Source: Chara braunii
Taxonomy: Eukaryota; Streptophyta; Charophyceae; Charales; Characeae
Length of the DNA: 39,552 nt
Assembly (NCBI GenBank): GCA_003427395.1
Contig: BFEA01000549.1
Coordinates: forward strand, 894,649-934,200
Direction of reading: 5' to 3'
The notes under the pieces were generated by a model. The model did not search any database, was not told the DNA's origin, and worked only from the letters and a program-made list of their open reading frames with translations. How positions within the stretch are numbered: position 1 is the stretch's first letter; the number at the start of each line of letters is the position of its first letter. The position numbers were made by a program, and so were the translations under genes. Shown here piece by piece: positions 8,335 to 17,890 of the stretch.

Positions 8335-8362
8335 TGGCCTCTCCATTATAAAAGAGAGGCCA
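8335..8362 (+). promoter_or_regulatory. Putative LTR TATA box inside a perfect hairpin
   Basis: TATAAAA at 8347-8353 is flanked by TGGCCTCTC (8335-8343) and GAGAGGCCA (8354-8362), a perfect 9-bp stem. It sits after the hairpin array and before the long leader-like part of the LTR. If used, transcription would start near 8375-8390 and R-U5 would be over 5 kb. The promoter call is inferred from motif and position only. Confidence 0.5.
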
Positions 8363-8544
8363 CGTCACCCAAAAGGAGAGATCACACAGACCGGGAGAGC
8401 CTTCACTTGTGGGATGCAGAGACACTGGCGGGACGGCAAGGAGGAGGGATCGAAGTTGCTGCGCTGGAGTAGCAAGGAGAAGAAGAAGCGAGACCAAGGC
8501 AGGCAAGGAGGAGGTAAAGGGGTGGGGCTGCTCAGGGAAGTGCG

Positions 8545-8735
8545 GCAGACCTGGTTCCCACTGGGTCCGTCTGCCTGTTCCCCCTCCCCTTACTTTCTCT
8601 CTCACCTTCTCCATTCCGCTCTCCGCTCACTTCTTTCCTNGCAGACCTGGTTCCCACTGGGTCCGTCTGCCTGTTCCCCCTCCCCTTACTTTCTCTCTCA
8701 CCTTCTCCATTCCGCTCTCCGCTCACTTCTTTCCT
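8545..8735 (+). other. Assembly artefact: exact 95-bp duplication around one N
   Basis: 8545-8639 and 8641-8735 are identical and separated by a single N at 8640. The same geometry with the same 95-bp length recurs at 23570-23760. This is expected from unmerged contig ends overlapping by k-1 bases. The region 8736-9059 that follows has seven more Ns and no gene. Confidence 0.85.
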
Positions 8736-9059
8736 TTCCCCCTTCTACACATCCCCGTCCAATCAGNTNTCTGCTGTGNGAGCACCAGTGAAAACTTTCA
8801 CGATGAGTATTGATGGNGCTGTGCGCCCGCACTCACCATATTTAGAGAGCCAATGACACTGCGTGCTCATGCCCTCCCTCGTANTTGAGGGCTATTGATA
8901 AAGTGCGCCCACTTGNGCAGTGACTAAAGATTGCCGAAGCCATGCACGGGAAAGTGCTGCATTACCTCCAAACCAGAAAACCATGCCTCNCAACATTTGG
9001 GTATCACATTTAGCTGAGTACCTGCAAACACTTGATGACTGGCAGTGCCAGTGGGCACT

Positions 9060-9275
9060 TGAGCAGAGTTTAGCAATTGGCCGTGCCAGTGGTCATCGGA
9101 ACAGAGTATGATGATTTGCTGTGCCAAGGGGCGCTTAAACTGAGTATGTCGATTTTGCTGTGCCAAGGGGCACTTAAACTGAGTATGTCGATTTTGCTGT
9201 GCCAAGGGGCACTCAAACTGAGTATGTTGATTTGCTGTGCTAAGGGGCACTCAAGCTGAGCATGTCGATTAACTG
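9060..9275 (+). repeat. Minisatellite, about 39-bp unit, about 5 copies
   Basis: Unit core TGCTGTGCCAAGGGGCACT followed by an AACTGAGTATGTCGATT tail. The outer copies are degenerate. Confidence 0.85.
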
Positions 9276-9499
9276 TGCCCAAACTGAGAATAGTGACTCG
9301 GTGCACCATAATGTGACTGTGCGCACGTAAACTTAAGTGCGACACTGCTCTACCGGTTCCCAGTGATCTCAGATAAGTTCGGATGTAATGCGACTGTGCG
9401 CACTAAAAATCGGTGCATCACTGCGCACTCAGCCCGCAAGCCGCGGCTCATAGCAAATCCCGGATAAGTAAGATACGGCACACTTTATCAGTAAACCCT

Positions 9500-10300
9500 G
9501 CATCAACGATCATAAGTACCAAACCGATTTTAGGACTGCACCCCCACAGTCGCATTAAGCATCACGCTGATTTTTGGGTGCTGCTCCAGCGCAGTCCCAT
9601 TGAGTATCATTGAGTATCATGCCGGTTTTGGGTGCTGCGCCAGCGCAGTCCCATTGAATATCATTGAGTATCATGCCGATTTTGGGTGCTGCGCCAGCGC
9701 AGTCTCATTGAGTGTCATGCCTATTTTGGGTGCTGCGCCAGCGCAGTCTCATCGAGTATCATGCCGATTTTGGTGCTGCGCCTGCGCAGTGTCGTTGAGT
9801 ACCATGCTCATTTTTGGTCTCACTGAGTATGAAGCCAATTTTGGGGACTGTACCCGCGCAGTCTCACTGAGTGTCAATTTGAGAACTGTGCCCACAATCT
9901 CACTGTATGCCATTCCGATTTTGAGGGCTGTGGCGGTGCAGTCTTGCTGTATGCTATGCCAAGTTTGAGGGTTGTGCTTGAGGGCTGTGGCGGTGCAGTC
10001 TTGCTGTATGCTATGCCGAGTTTGAGGGTTGTGCTTGAGGGCTGTGGCTGTGCAGTCTTGCTGTATGCCATGCTGAGTTTGATGGCTGTGCCTGCACACT
10101 CTCACTGTATGCCATGCCGAGTTTGAAGGTTGTGCCTGCGCTCCCACTGTATGCCATGGCAATTTTGAAGGCTGTGGCGGTGCAGTCTTGCTGTATGCCA
10201 TGCCGATTTTGAGGGCTGTGGCTGTGCAGTCTTACTGTATGTCGTGCCGATGTTTTAGGGTTGTGGCTGCGCAGTCTCACTGTATGTCATGCCGATTCAG
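9500..10300 (+). repeat. Minisatellite, 44-bp unit in two diverged sub-arrays
   Basis: 9590-9870 repeats CATGCCGATTTTGGGTGCTG with GCGCCAGCGCAGTC; 9890-10300 repeats TATGCCATGCCGAGTTTGAG with GGCTGTGGCGGTGCAGTC. Both have a 44-bp period and the same order of elements, so they are variants of one family. Confidence 0.85.
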
Positions 10301-10448
10301 AGGGCTGATCCTCGGGCCAGATGTTGTGCACACATGCACACTCATATTAAGGGCTGATCCTCAGGCCAGATGTCGTGCGCACATGAACACTACAGTTAAG
10401 GGCTGATTTTCGGACCGGATGCTGTGCGCACGTGCGCACAATAATTAA
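10301..10448 (+). repeat. 49-bp tandem repeat, three copies
   Basis: Each unit starts GGGCTGATCCTCAGGCCAGA (with variants) and contains a GTGCGCACATG-like segment and a TTAA end. The stretch 10449-10616 after it contains one N (10577) and no gene. Confidence 0.8.
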
Positions 10449-10752
10449 GGACTGATCAGAAAATCCTGCCTTGACCAGCGTACTTTGACCATGAACCAAT
10501 ACCAACAAGCACATCTGCGAACTCGGACCTGATGAATTTGAGTAAGTTCAACAGCATACGCTCGGCTTGTTGACTTNGCCAATCTTGACTTCAAGCAGTG
10601 GGCATTGTTGAGTCTGAGCACTCCGCTGTCTGACCTTGCCAATCACTGATTCAGAATTCCGCATTAGACATCGTTGACTTTGAGGCTGTGCACTCCGCTG
10701 TTTAATTTTGTCAATTATGATTCTGTGTCCTGCAGCTGATACTGATAATTGA

Positions 10753-11463
10753 GTGTGCGCCCTTGCGCGCCCAAATTTTATTACTTGAGTGCGCGCCCAC
10801 GTGCGCCCAAGCTTTATATCATTATTTGAGCGCGCGCCCTTGTGCGCCCAAGCTATTATGGTGCGCGCCCATGCGTGTCCAGGCTTTGTAACGCCATTTG
10901 AGTGCGCGCCCATGCGCGCCCGTGCTCGATATTGTTTTCTGAGTATGCACCCGTGCGCGCCCGCACCCGGCATGAATATTTGAGTGCGCGCCCATACCCG
11001 CCCAAGCCGGGAACTGCTATTTGAGTGTGTGCCCATGCGCTCCCAGGCTTGGCATTGCTGTTAGAGTACGCGCCCATGCGCGCCCAAGCTTGACATCGCT
11101 GTTAGAGTGCGCGCCCATGTGCGCCCATGCTCGATACTGTCATTTGACTGCGCGCCCATGCGCATTTGCGCTGGATATTGCTATTTGCGTGCGCGCCCAT
11201 GCGCGCCCAAGCCTGGAACTGTTATTAGAGTGCGCACTTATGCGCGCCCAGGCTGGATATTGTCATTTGATTGCGCGCCCATGCGCCCCCAAGCCTGGAA
11301 CTGTTATTAGAGTGCGCGCCTATGCGCGCCCAGGCTGGATGTTGCTATTTGAGTGTGCGCCCATGCGCGCCCAAGCCGGGAACTGTTATTAGAGTGCGCG
11401 CCTATGCGTTCCCAGGCTGGATGTTGTCATTTGAGTGCGCGCCCATGCGCGCCCGAGCCTAGG
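10753..11463 (+). repeat. 41-bp GC-rich minisatellite, about 17 copies (right LTR)
   Basis: Same unit as at 137-600, six copies longer. The open frames through it, with repeated RAHARP-type peptides, are repeat by-products. Confidence 0.9.
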
Positions 11464-11666
11464 AGTGCTATGATGATGATCTAGTTGGGATGATTTGCCA
11501 TCACGCTCCCGTCGATTTATTTCCTTGCTGATCAGCACCACCCCATACACATGATACCTTCCCGCACGGGAAGCATCTGCAGTTCAGTCTCTGCACAAAC
11601 GACTTGGTACAGTCCAGCCCCAGTACATTCAGCATTTATGACTGGTCCCGGTGCATGAGATGTCTT

Positions 11667-11938
11667 GCTGATCGGTTGTTGCTCAGCCGGGCCCCTTCAG
11701 GCGGGCCTGCTCCATGAGAGTGTTGCTGTTCAGCCGGGCCCCTTCAGGCGGGCCTACTTGAGATTGTTGCTGATCAGCCGAGCCCCTTCAGGCGGGCCCA
11801 TTCCCTGAGATTGTTGCAGTTCAGCCAGGCCCCTTCAGGCGGGCCCATTTCTCGAGATCGTTGCTGTTTTAGCCGGGCCCCTTCAGGCGGGCCCATTCCT
11901 TGAGGTTGTTTGTTCAGCCAAGCCCACTCAGGTGGGCA
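11667..11938 (+). repeat. Tandem array with unit of about 40 bp (right LTR)
   Basis: Counterpart of 806-1077, with GGGCCCCTTCAGGCGGGCC in each unit and about seven copies. Confidence 0.85.
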
Positions 11939-11974
11939 CTTACATTAAGTTGTTGACTACCATCCAACCAGGTC

Positions 11975-12520
11975 TTGGAGGAAGCACCCACACTAGTGAG
12001 AGTGCGCCTTCTGTCCAAGCTGGCCCGTCATCGTGAGACTGCCCCTACGTGGGGTAGACTGGTTGAGAGGTTCTGCTACCGACATGTGGGACATCAGAGC
12101 TTTGTTATCAGGGTCAATGAGTTCCCAACTTCGAGACACACACTGGTGATTACCTACTCGGTAAAGGGGGCAGAGAAGGGGGTGAAGGGCACCACGTATG
12201 ACAGGATTGTTGACTACATATTTCGCAGGGAGAGCTATTGGAGGGATAATTGGCTACATGTGGTGTTTCCTCGCGTACCTTCAGCACCTGGGGGTGTACT
12301 CTTCGACTTTGATGGGTGTAACCCCAAACCCCTCAGTGAGTCTCGCAGCAAGGAGAAGAGGCGGAAGGACAACCGGATTAGGAGGGAGATAGCCAGATCC
12401 GGGGTCCCGATCACTACATGCGTACAGAGATCTGAGACGGATGAGTCCGACCAGGAGCCCTGCTGCGTGAGTGACATTGATCTTGGCGACTACTTCAACT
12501 GGGACACTCACAGAGACTGA
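11975..12520 (+). CDS. LTR-encoded ORF L1 (right copy)
   Basis: Right-LTR counterpart of the ORF at 1134-1658. The frame is open a little further upstream and the first triplet used here is TTG (11975), not ATG. In the 525 bp shared with the left copy I count 14 substitutions, and all 14 change an amino acid. That argues against purifying selection on this frame since insertion and is what neutral drift of two LTRs roughly predicts. Basic KEKRRKDNRIRR segment and acidic tail as in the left copy. Function unknown. Confidence 0.5.
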   Translation: MEEAPTLVRVRLLSKLARHRETAPTWGRLVERFCYRHVGHQSFVIRVNEFPTSRHTLVITYSVKGAEKGVKGTTYDRIVDYIFRRESYWRDNWLHVVFPRVPSAPGGVLFDFDGCNPKPLSESRSKEKRRKDNRIRREIARSGVPITTCVQRSETDESDQEPCCVSDIDLGDYFNWDTHRD

Positions 12521-12637
12521 GTCTGTGGACAGTAGCAGCAGCGCTGGAGACCGGTGAGCGGCGACGGCGGAAAGCGACATTGAGGAGGATTGCGTATCTT
12601 CTTGCACGGTATCTGCTCGAGGGCGATTGACTTCTAC

Positions 12638-13087
12638 ATGTTAGACGACCCTAGGACCGAGGCGGTTATTGGTCCCCCAAGAGGGGAAGGTCCAGTCCCA
12701 TATCTCGGAGATGGCTATAGTCATTTGGTCGGGGTTGACTTTGCTATGCAGGCTTTTCGGAAGCCTCTTTACGGAGATCGTTTCCTCGAGGTTTCTTACG
12801 TCCATGCTGATAGGAGAGGACGGATTGAGATACTGATTGGAGCTACGGGCAACATCACCCTCGCAGAGGAGCTTTATCTCAGGAGCGTTGCAGACGAGGA
12901 GATGGCGAGATGCATGGCCTATATCTGCAAGATTGATCCAACAACGCCTCTTGATATTAGCTATGTGGTTCCAGAGTCGATAGCCACACGGGTTCTCAAT
13001 GACGAGGGGGACCAACAGGTACCAGATATGGAGTCCCAGACAGCGGCACTTACTCACAAGGGGGTACCACTTGTCATTATTGATTAA
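12638..13087 (+). CDS. LTR-encoded ORF L2 (right copy)
   Basis: Counterpart of 1776-2210, starting at ATG 12638 (frame open upstream from a non-ATG triplet). It has about a dozen amino-acid differences and a 15-bp in-frame insertion near 13011-13025 adding QQVPD-type residues. It remains intact to TAA at 13085. That both copies stay open despite indels is mild support for coding in the source element. Confidence 0.5.
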   Translation: MLDDPRTEAVIGPPRGEGPVPYLGDGYSHLVGVDFAMQAFRKPLYGDRFLEVSYVHADRRGRIEILIGATGNITLAEELYLRSVADEEMARCMAYICKIDPTTPLDISYVVPESIATRVLNDEGDQQVPDMESQTAALTHKGVPLVIID

Positions 13088-13618
13088 GGTTCTCTCCTTT
13101 TTTTAGTCACTATGATGTATCACGACATTATTATTATTTATTAGTGACTGCATCCCTTCGATGGCTGCTCCCTGCATACGCTGTGTACTACTCTTCCGTC
13201 TTGTATCTTTGGTCATGCTCTTGCAGAGTCTGGTTTCTGGTCTTCTCGTTCTGTCAGTGTTAATTGCTCTATGATGTATGTATGTTATTTTCTTCCTTAT
13301 GATACACAGGTTACACTCAAGGCAGCTTGAAGGACTCATGGACAATAGGGACTCCGGTGACCTTGAATCTAACCTTTATAAAGGGTCAGGTGCAGGCGAT
13401 AAACCCGAACGCCTCACTCTCAGTCGTGTCGCCGCTAGCAGGAGGGATAACCCTGTTTACTCGGCTGTATGACTAAGTTTGAGAAAGACTGCCTCTGAAT
13501 ACACCATTATTCTATACCTATCAAAATCCTGCGTGACAGCCTGCCAGTCCACCAACCCACTGCGCTCGGTCCGGGGAAGGACATCTAACCAGACCCTTGA
13601 AGCAGTGGGGACGCCACA

Positions 13619-14095
13619 CCGCGCCACCGGTACTGTGGCTGTTGTTTGTGTGTGGTATGTCCATTGGGGGCCGGAGGTGGTGACGAGCTCGGCGTGAGTG
13701 AAGCGGGCAGGAGGAGGCCGTATCGGATCGGCAGCGATAACAGCGGAGGTCGGGGAGTGGCACAACGAAAGTCTGTGGGGCGGCACAGTGAAAAGGAAGG
13801 TGTGCGGATCTGCAAAATGTTGGTGGGACCGGCGCGCAGGGGCAAAAGACTGATCGAACTGTCTGGCAGCCGTTTTCCTCCAAAGCTTTTAGGAGGAAAA
13901 TCGAAGGAACGTCGGGGAGTCCGGGCTATCGGTAATATATGGCGGGGCACAGGGAGCAAGGGCAGGCGGAGAGATAACGAGCCGAAAGCATCAAATGCAA
14001 GAAAAGCAATAAAAGAATTTGGACGCATTTCGCGCCAGATGCATTCGGGGTGAAGATGGAAGAGAATAGGAATGGCGGGGCAAAAATTTCTTATC
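13619..14095. other. Right flank of the giant element; no recognised gene
   Basis: A 135-codon Arg/Lys/Gly-rich frame (13646-14053, plus) overlaps two comparable frames on the minus strand. None has recognisable motifs, so I do not call a gene. The sequence starts the motif-rich region that extends to about 19.5 kb. Confidence 0.4.
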
Positions 14096-14484
14096 TCACT
14101 CGATTTTTATCGGAATCGAGTGATCTAAAGGACCATATGGAGGTATTCGATCATCACGAGCGCAACAATGCTTTTAGTTCTTGCTAAAAGTTAGTAGAAT
14201 AGGCGGTACTAAGAAAGGAGGTGTGCGGTATGGTCGGAGATGGCAACGATGAGTCAAGGAAGAAGATGGTAAGAGGAAGGGTGATAGCTCCCTCGATTCT
14301 TTACGGAATCGAACAAGGGAGGATGGTAGAATGAGGTTTTAGGCTAGGGCGACCACGCATCCATGGTTAGATTAGGCAGAAAGCTAGGAGATTAGTCGGT
14401 GTGAGGAAAAGTGGCCGCGCGGAGCTATGCTGGAGAAGAGGGATGTGGGCGTATCTCGCCTGATTCCCGATGGATTCAGGCGAG
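13873..14484. repeat. Four short perfect hairpins at intervals of about 170-220 bp
   Basis: Stems: TTTTCCTCC 13873-13881 with 13892-13900; TCACTCGATT 14096-14105 with 14114-14123; CTCCCTCGATTC 14288-14299 with 14306-14321 (4-nt bulge); CTCGCCTGA 14455-14463 with 14476-14484. The last three share a loop-proximal pattern of GATT, a few bases, then GGAATC or GGATTC, while the outer stems differ. Confidence 0.6.
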
Positions 14485-14489
14485 GTGAA

Positions 14490-16420
14490 GTGTTAATCAG
14501 AGGTTTTGGAGACGGACGAACATGAATACGGTGTTAGTTTTAGTAGAAAGTTAGTAGGAAGAGAGATAGGAAGAAAAGATAGTGCTCGGAGGTTCGCGGA
14601 AGTGGGATATGGCAGGGAGAGAAGAAGTGATATCTTGCTCAATTCGAAACTTAATCGGGCGAGGAAAGAAGTAGAGCAGGGGTTTTGGGGTGTCGCGAAT
14701 CCAACGGCGCGGCCGAAATTGACAACAAAAACGTAGTTATGGCACTGTAAGGAATACAAGTTGCGTGAGGGAGAAAGCGATTTCGAAACTGCGAATGAAT
14801 CTATCCGTGTTTCAGCGGAAGGTTCATTTGATTTTTACCCGTAAGGCAGACAACGGAGCTGGAGACTTACCTGTTGGCTAGTGTGTTGCTCGTCCTATCG
14901 ATGGAAGAAGCCCCTTCAGCTCCCTACATGGTAGTGCATGCTTATCTGACCGAGGCGTAGCTGTGGTTACGAAGGCGGACAACAAACTGAGAGTCAGACG
15001 GAAAGGCAAGCCACAGTTGAGCACTGTCGAGATGAGGAAACACGGGAGAGAGAGAGGGAAAGAGAAAGGGGGCACTTACCATCAAAGGTAGGTAGTGCGG
15101 TTTTAGCCAGTAGTTGAGCCGCAGTGCCAGGCTATGTACGGACTGGTTGCCAACGTATCTTCCTGTATTTTAGTAGAAGGTATGTTCTTGTAATCAGGCT
15201 TTTGGTAGGCGTGCGCATGCATGTTTTTTTTTTCACGCTGTTGTTCAAACGTCATCACGACCCTGATTGTGAACCTCGAATCCATAACCGTGTTCACTAG
15301 GCTGTATAGTTTCATGGCTTAGCAGAAGATTCATTCGGCTTGAGCATGTTGAGTAGCAGAGGTGAGTTAGAATCCAGCAGCGGTGTAACGGAAGGCTGGC
15401 ACCTGAAGTCAGGAGTACTTACCTCGTGTGGTCGTGCTCGTGGCTTCATAACCGATTTTTTGCCTGCGTACCAATTACCTTTGCCTAAGAATGAATCTGA
15501 CCATATAAACGGCCGGTACATCCACAAGGAAGAGGAGGTGGACAGCGAGGGTGGAGACCTACCTGCTCACCGGTGCGCTGCATATTTCGCCATACGGAGT
15601 AGTGGAGACTAGCTACGAAGCCGATGACTCATCATTGGCCGATGTGCTACCCATCATACCGAGCAAAACAGCTACAGGCAAGCCGGAGGCTGCAGGTTTA
15701 CTTGCTGGCCAGTACGTGGTTCATTCTATAGTATAAGATGACATTACTCCAGCCACGGGTAAATCAATCAGGGAGGGCGTTAGAGAGATAGTGAATCTAC
15801 GCCGGCGGAATTGGGATTTGGGGGAGTAGCCGAGTTGAGTAAGGGGGGGGTTATTGCTACGAATGGAGAGTTTATCAGAAAAGGTCAACAGTCGGTGGTT
15901 TAACTTCGGGTTGACCGAGCGGCTGCTGCGTGTTGGCCATCATTGCGGGGCCCTCAGACGAGTGAAGATTACAAGGCTCTCTCCTGAGAGTTGAGTTTGT
16001 CCCCCTCCTGTATCTCGAGAGTTTGAAACTCCTCATTCTGACCTTCTTACTCTCAGTCTAATCCTGGTTACGAGAGGAAGGCGGCAGGCGGGATTGCAAC
16101 CCGTAGGACCGTAGCAAGACTCTGTGGGGAGTCTGCCCACCGATTGGGGGAGCTCTGCCAAAACTCAGGGGGGAGTTCTGGAGTAAGGGAACTGAAGGTA
16201 ACCATTGCTTTCCTTCTATAAACCTAGTATACCCCTATCTGTATTTCTTTCTATGGTTGACTGAATATATTGTCTGCATCCCTATTTTGATTTTTCGGAT
16301 TGATTTCAGGACATGAACCAGACTAAGTAAAGGAATGCATGTGTAATGTCAGTTCTCGTTTTGTTGTTTGACTGAAAGCAAATTATGGGATTGAATGGGA
16401 GGAAGGCTGTTTTTCTTGAG
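14490..16420. other. Long stretch with no recognised gene
   Basis: Only short frames, none with motifs. A degenerate block related to ACTTACCT followed by a GG/GT-rich stretch recurs near 14869, 15074, 15420, 15560 and 15698 and again at 17118. Read on the minus strand these look like GTAAGT splice donors, but no flanking exon is convincing. Confidence 0.4.
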
Positions 16421-16424
16421 TTTG

Positions 16425-17030
16425 ACTGGGTCAACCAAAGGCTGGGAGAGTCTCCATAAGTTTGGAGGGCCCAGTGCTATGTTTATTTTGGATTGCCTGA
16501 AGGACCAGACAGATTCCCATAAGTTTGGGTGGTCTGGTTGCTTTGACTTGCGAGGGTTGACTGTGATTGACTTTTCAGGGACCAAGCATGTTCCATAAGT
16601 TTGGGTGGCTTGGTCGCCTTTTTTACTTTGGGTTTCTTTCAGTTTTTTTCTGCTTTGGTTTTAAGAGAATGAACCAGGATGAGGACCAGACAGGTTCCCA
16701 TAAGTTTGGGTGGTCTTGGTCCAACGCCGCACACATGCTGGAACCAGAAGGCTATAACTTGGCTATACTTTACTATTATTCTATCTATGAACAGGCTAGT
16801 TAGGCAGGGTTCCATAAGTTTGGGTGGTCTGACTATAGCTTATCACCAACTGAAGAGAGTATTAATTAGTGCAGATAATTATATAAAGTTGGGATACTTA
16901 AACAGTTCAAGGCGACTAGGGTGGCCTAGCCATATGCCCAAAAAAGAGAAAAGTTGTTGTGCCCTGTGTTTGTGTATATTCTATGGCTGAGCTAGGCAGG
17001 TTCCCATAAGTTTGGGTGGTCTAACTTTAT
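16425..17030 (+). repeat. Six copies of a structured motif, core CCATAAGTTTGG
   Basis: Cores at 16452-16467, 16514-16532, 16591-16609, 16695-16713, 16810-16827 and 17001-17019. Inner stem CCCA/TGGG (or CTCCA/TGGAG in copy 1) closes a constant TAAGTT loop. Outer stems differ in sequence but keep pairing: ACCAGAC/GTCTGGT in copy 2, GACCAAGC/GCTTGGTC in copy 3, GGACCAGAC/GTCTTGGTCC (one bulge) in copy 4. Compensatory change suggests selection for an RNA or cruciform fold. I know of no named element like it. Confidence 0.7.
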
Positions 17031-17309
17031 GCCCTATGTAAGCTGGGTATAAAGCGATAAATCATTGGAAGACTATGAACTATTGTTTAATAAGTTGACT
17101 TGGGGATGGCGAGAGTACTTACCTTTGCGGTTTGGCTTGCATGTGGCTGAGTGAGATTACTACTTAGTCCGAGTTTCGATTGATAGGTAGTTGCTTTAAT
17201 TGCTCGCCACGTGCTAGAGATATAGGAGTTAGTTTCAATTCTTGCATTTTCTGAGCTAAGTTTAGTTTTACTTAGGTCAATTTCTGCATTTTCTGGGATC
17301 TTTTCTTAT

Positions 17310-17890
17310 ACTTGGTCTTGTATAAATGTTGGTAACCCACTTTCTCTACGGGAAGCGCTGCCGAAATTTCTACAAAACCAAGGAGTTAGTCAGATTTTGA
17401 CTTTTCAAAATTCAGTTTGTCTTATTTTTACATATGACTTAGTAAAAATATGGGAAGTCTCATTTTCTAAAGGGAATGCTGCCCAAATTTTTGCTAAATC
17501 AGGGAGTTAGATAAAACTGGACCTTGAGAAGTCAAAGTCATTTTAGATTCTGAACTTGGTTTTGTATAAATCTTGGTAAGATACTTTCTCTACGGGAAGC
17601 GCTGCCGAAATTTCTATAAATCCAAGGAGTTAGTCAAAATTTGACTTTTCAAAAAGTTCAACTTGTCTTATTTTTATATATGGCTTAGTAAAAATCTGGG
17701 AAGTCTCATTTTCTAAAGGGAGTGCTGCTCAAATTTTTGCTAATTCAGGTAGTTAGACAAAATTTGACTTTGGAAGGTTCAGGATTATTTCTGTTTTCAT
17801 ATTTAGGCTGATATAAATTCTGGAAAGACACTCTTCCTACGGGAAGCGCTGCCGAAATTTTCTTAGTTTAGAGGAGATAGATTATATTTT
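17310..17890 (+). repeat. Tandem repeat of about 122 bp (five copies, alternating A/B)
   Basis: A-type units contain CTACGGGAAGCGCTGCCGAA (near 17348, 17592 and 17838); B-type units contain CTAAAGGGAATGCTGCCCAA or a variant (near 17468 and 17713). Each is followed by an AAATTT stretch and a GGAGTTAG block. The A-to-A spacing is about 245 bp, so the higher-order unit is a dimer. Confidence 0.8.

Larger units (their letters stand above)
1..13618 (+). mobile_element. Giant non-autonomous LTR retroelement (left end cut by window)
   Basis: Sequence 1-2729 recurs at 10617-13618 in direct orientation at roughly 97% identity, and the left copy is followed directly by a tRNA-Asp primer-binding site, so these are the two LTRs of one element. 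Between them lie six small ORFs, a broken gag and a broken retropepsin; no RT, RNase H or integrase motif is present. The element is therefore gag-protease only, comparable with the non-autonomous classes called LARD or TR-GAG. The left LTR starts outside the window, so full LTR length and target-site duplication cannot be read. If the right LTR begins near 7.6 kb, it is about 6 kb and longer than the internal region. The LTR call is firm; the left border of the right LTR is inferred. Confidence 0.85.
10617..13618 (+). repeat. 3' LTR, segment matching the left LTR
   Basis: Base 10617 corresponds to base 1 and the match ends at about 13618 (CCACA). The copy is 277 bp longer than its partner, of which about 246 bp is six extra 41-bp minisatellite units. 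The true LTR start lies further left and cannot be fixed because the corresponding left-LTR part is outside the window. Confidence 0.88.

Noticed and set aside
10753-11463. Open frames in the 41-bp minisatellite encoding repeated RAHARP-type peptides
   Set aside because: A 41-bp unit rotates through all three frames, and every frame without a stop gives the same kind of peptide; there is no sign of selection on any one.
13646-14053. 135-codon basic ORF right of the giant element
   Set aside because: Frames of similar length overlap on the other strand; no motif and no paralogue, so composition alone explains it.
14866-17120. Series of minus-strand GTAAGT donors (14869, 15074, 15420, 17118)
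   Set aside because: They belong to a degenerate repeated block; sequences on the exon side show no coding similarity or consistent frame.
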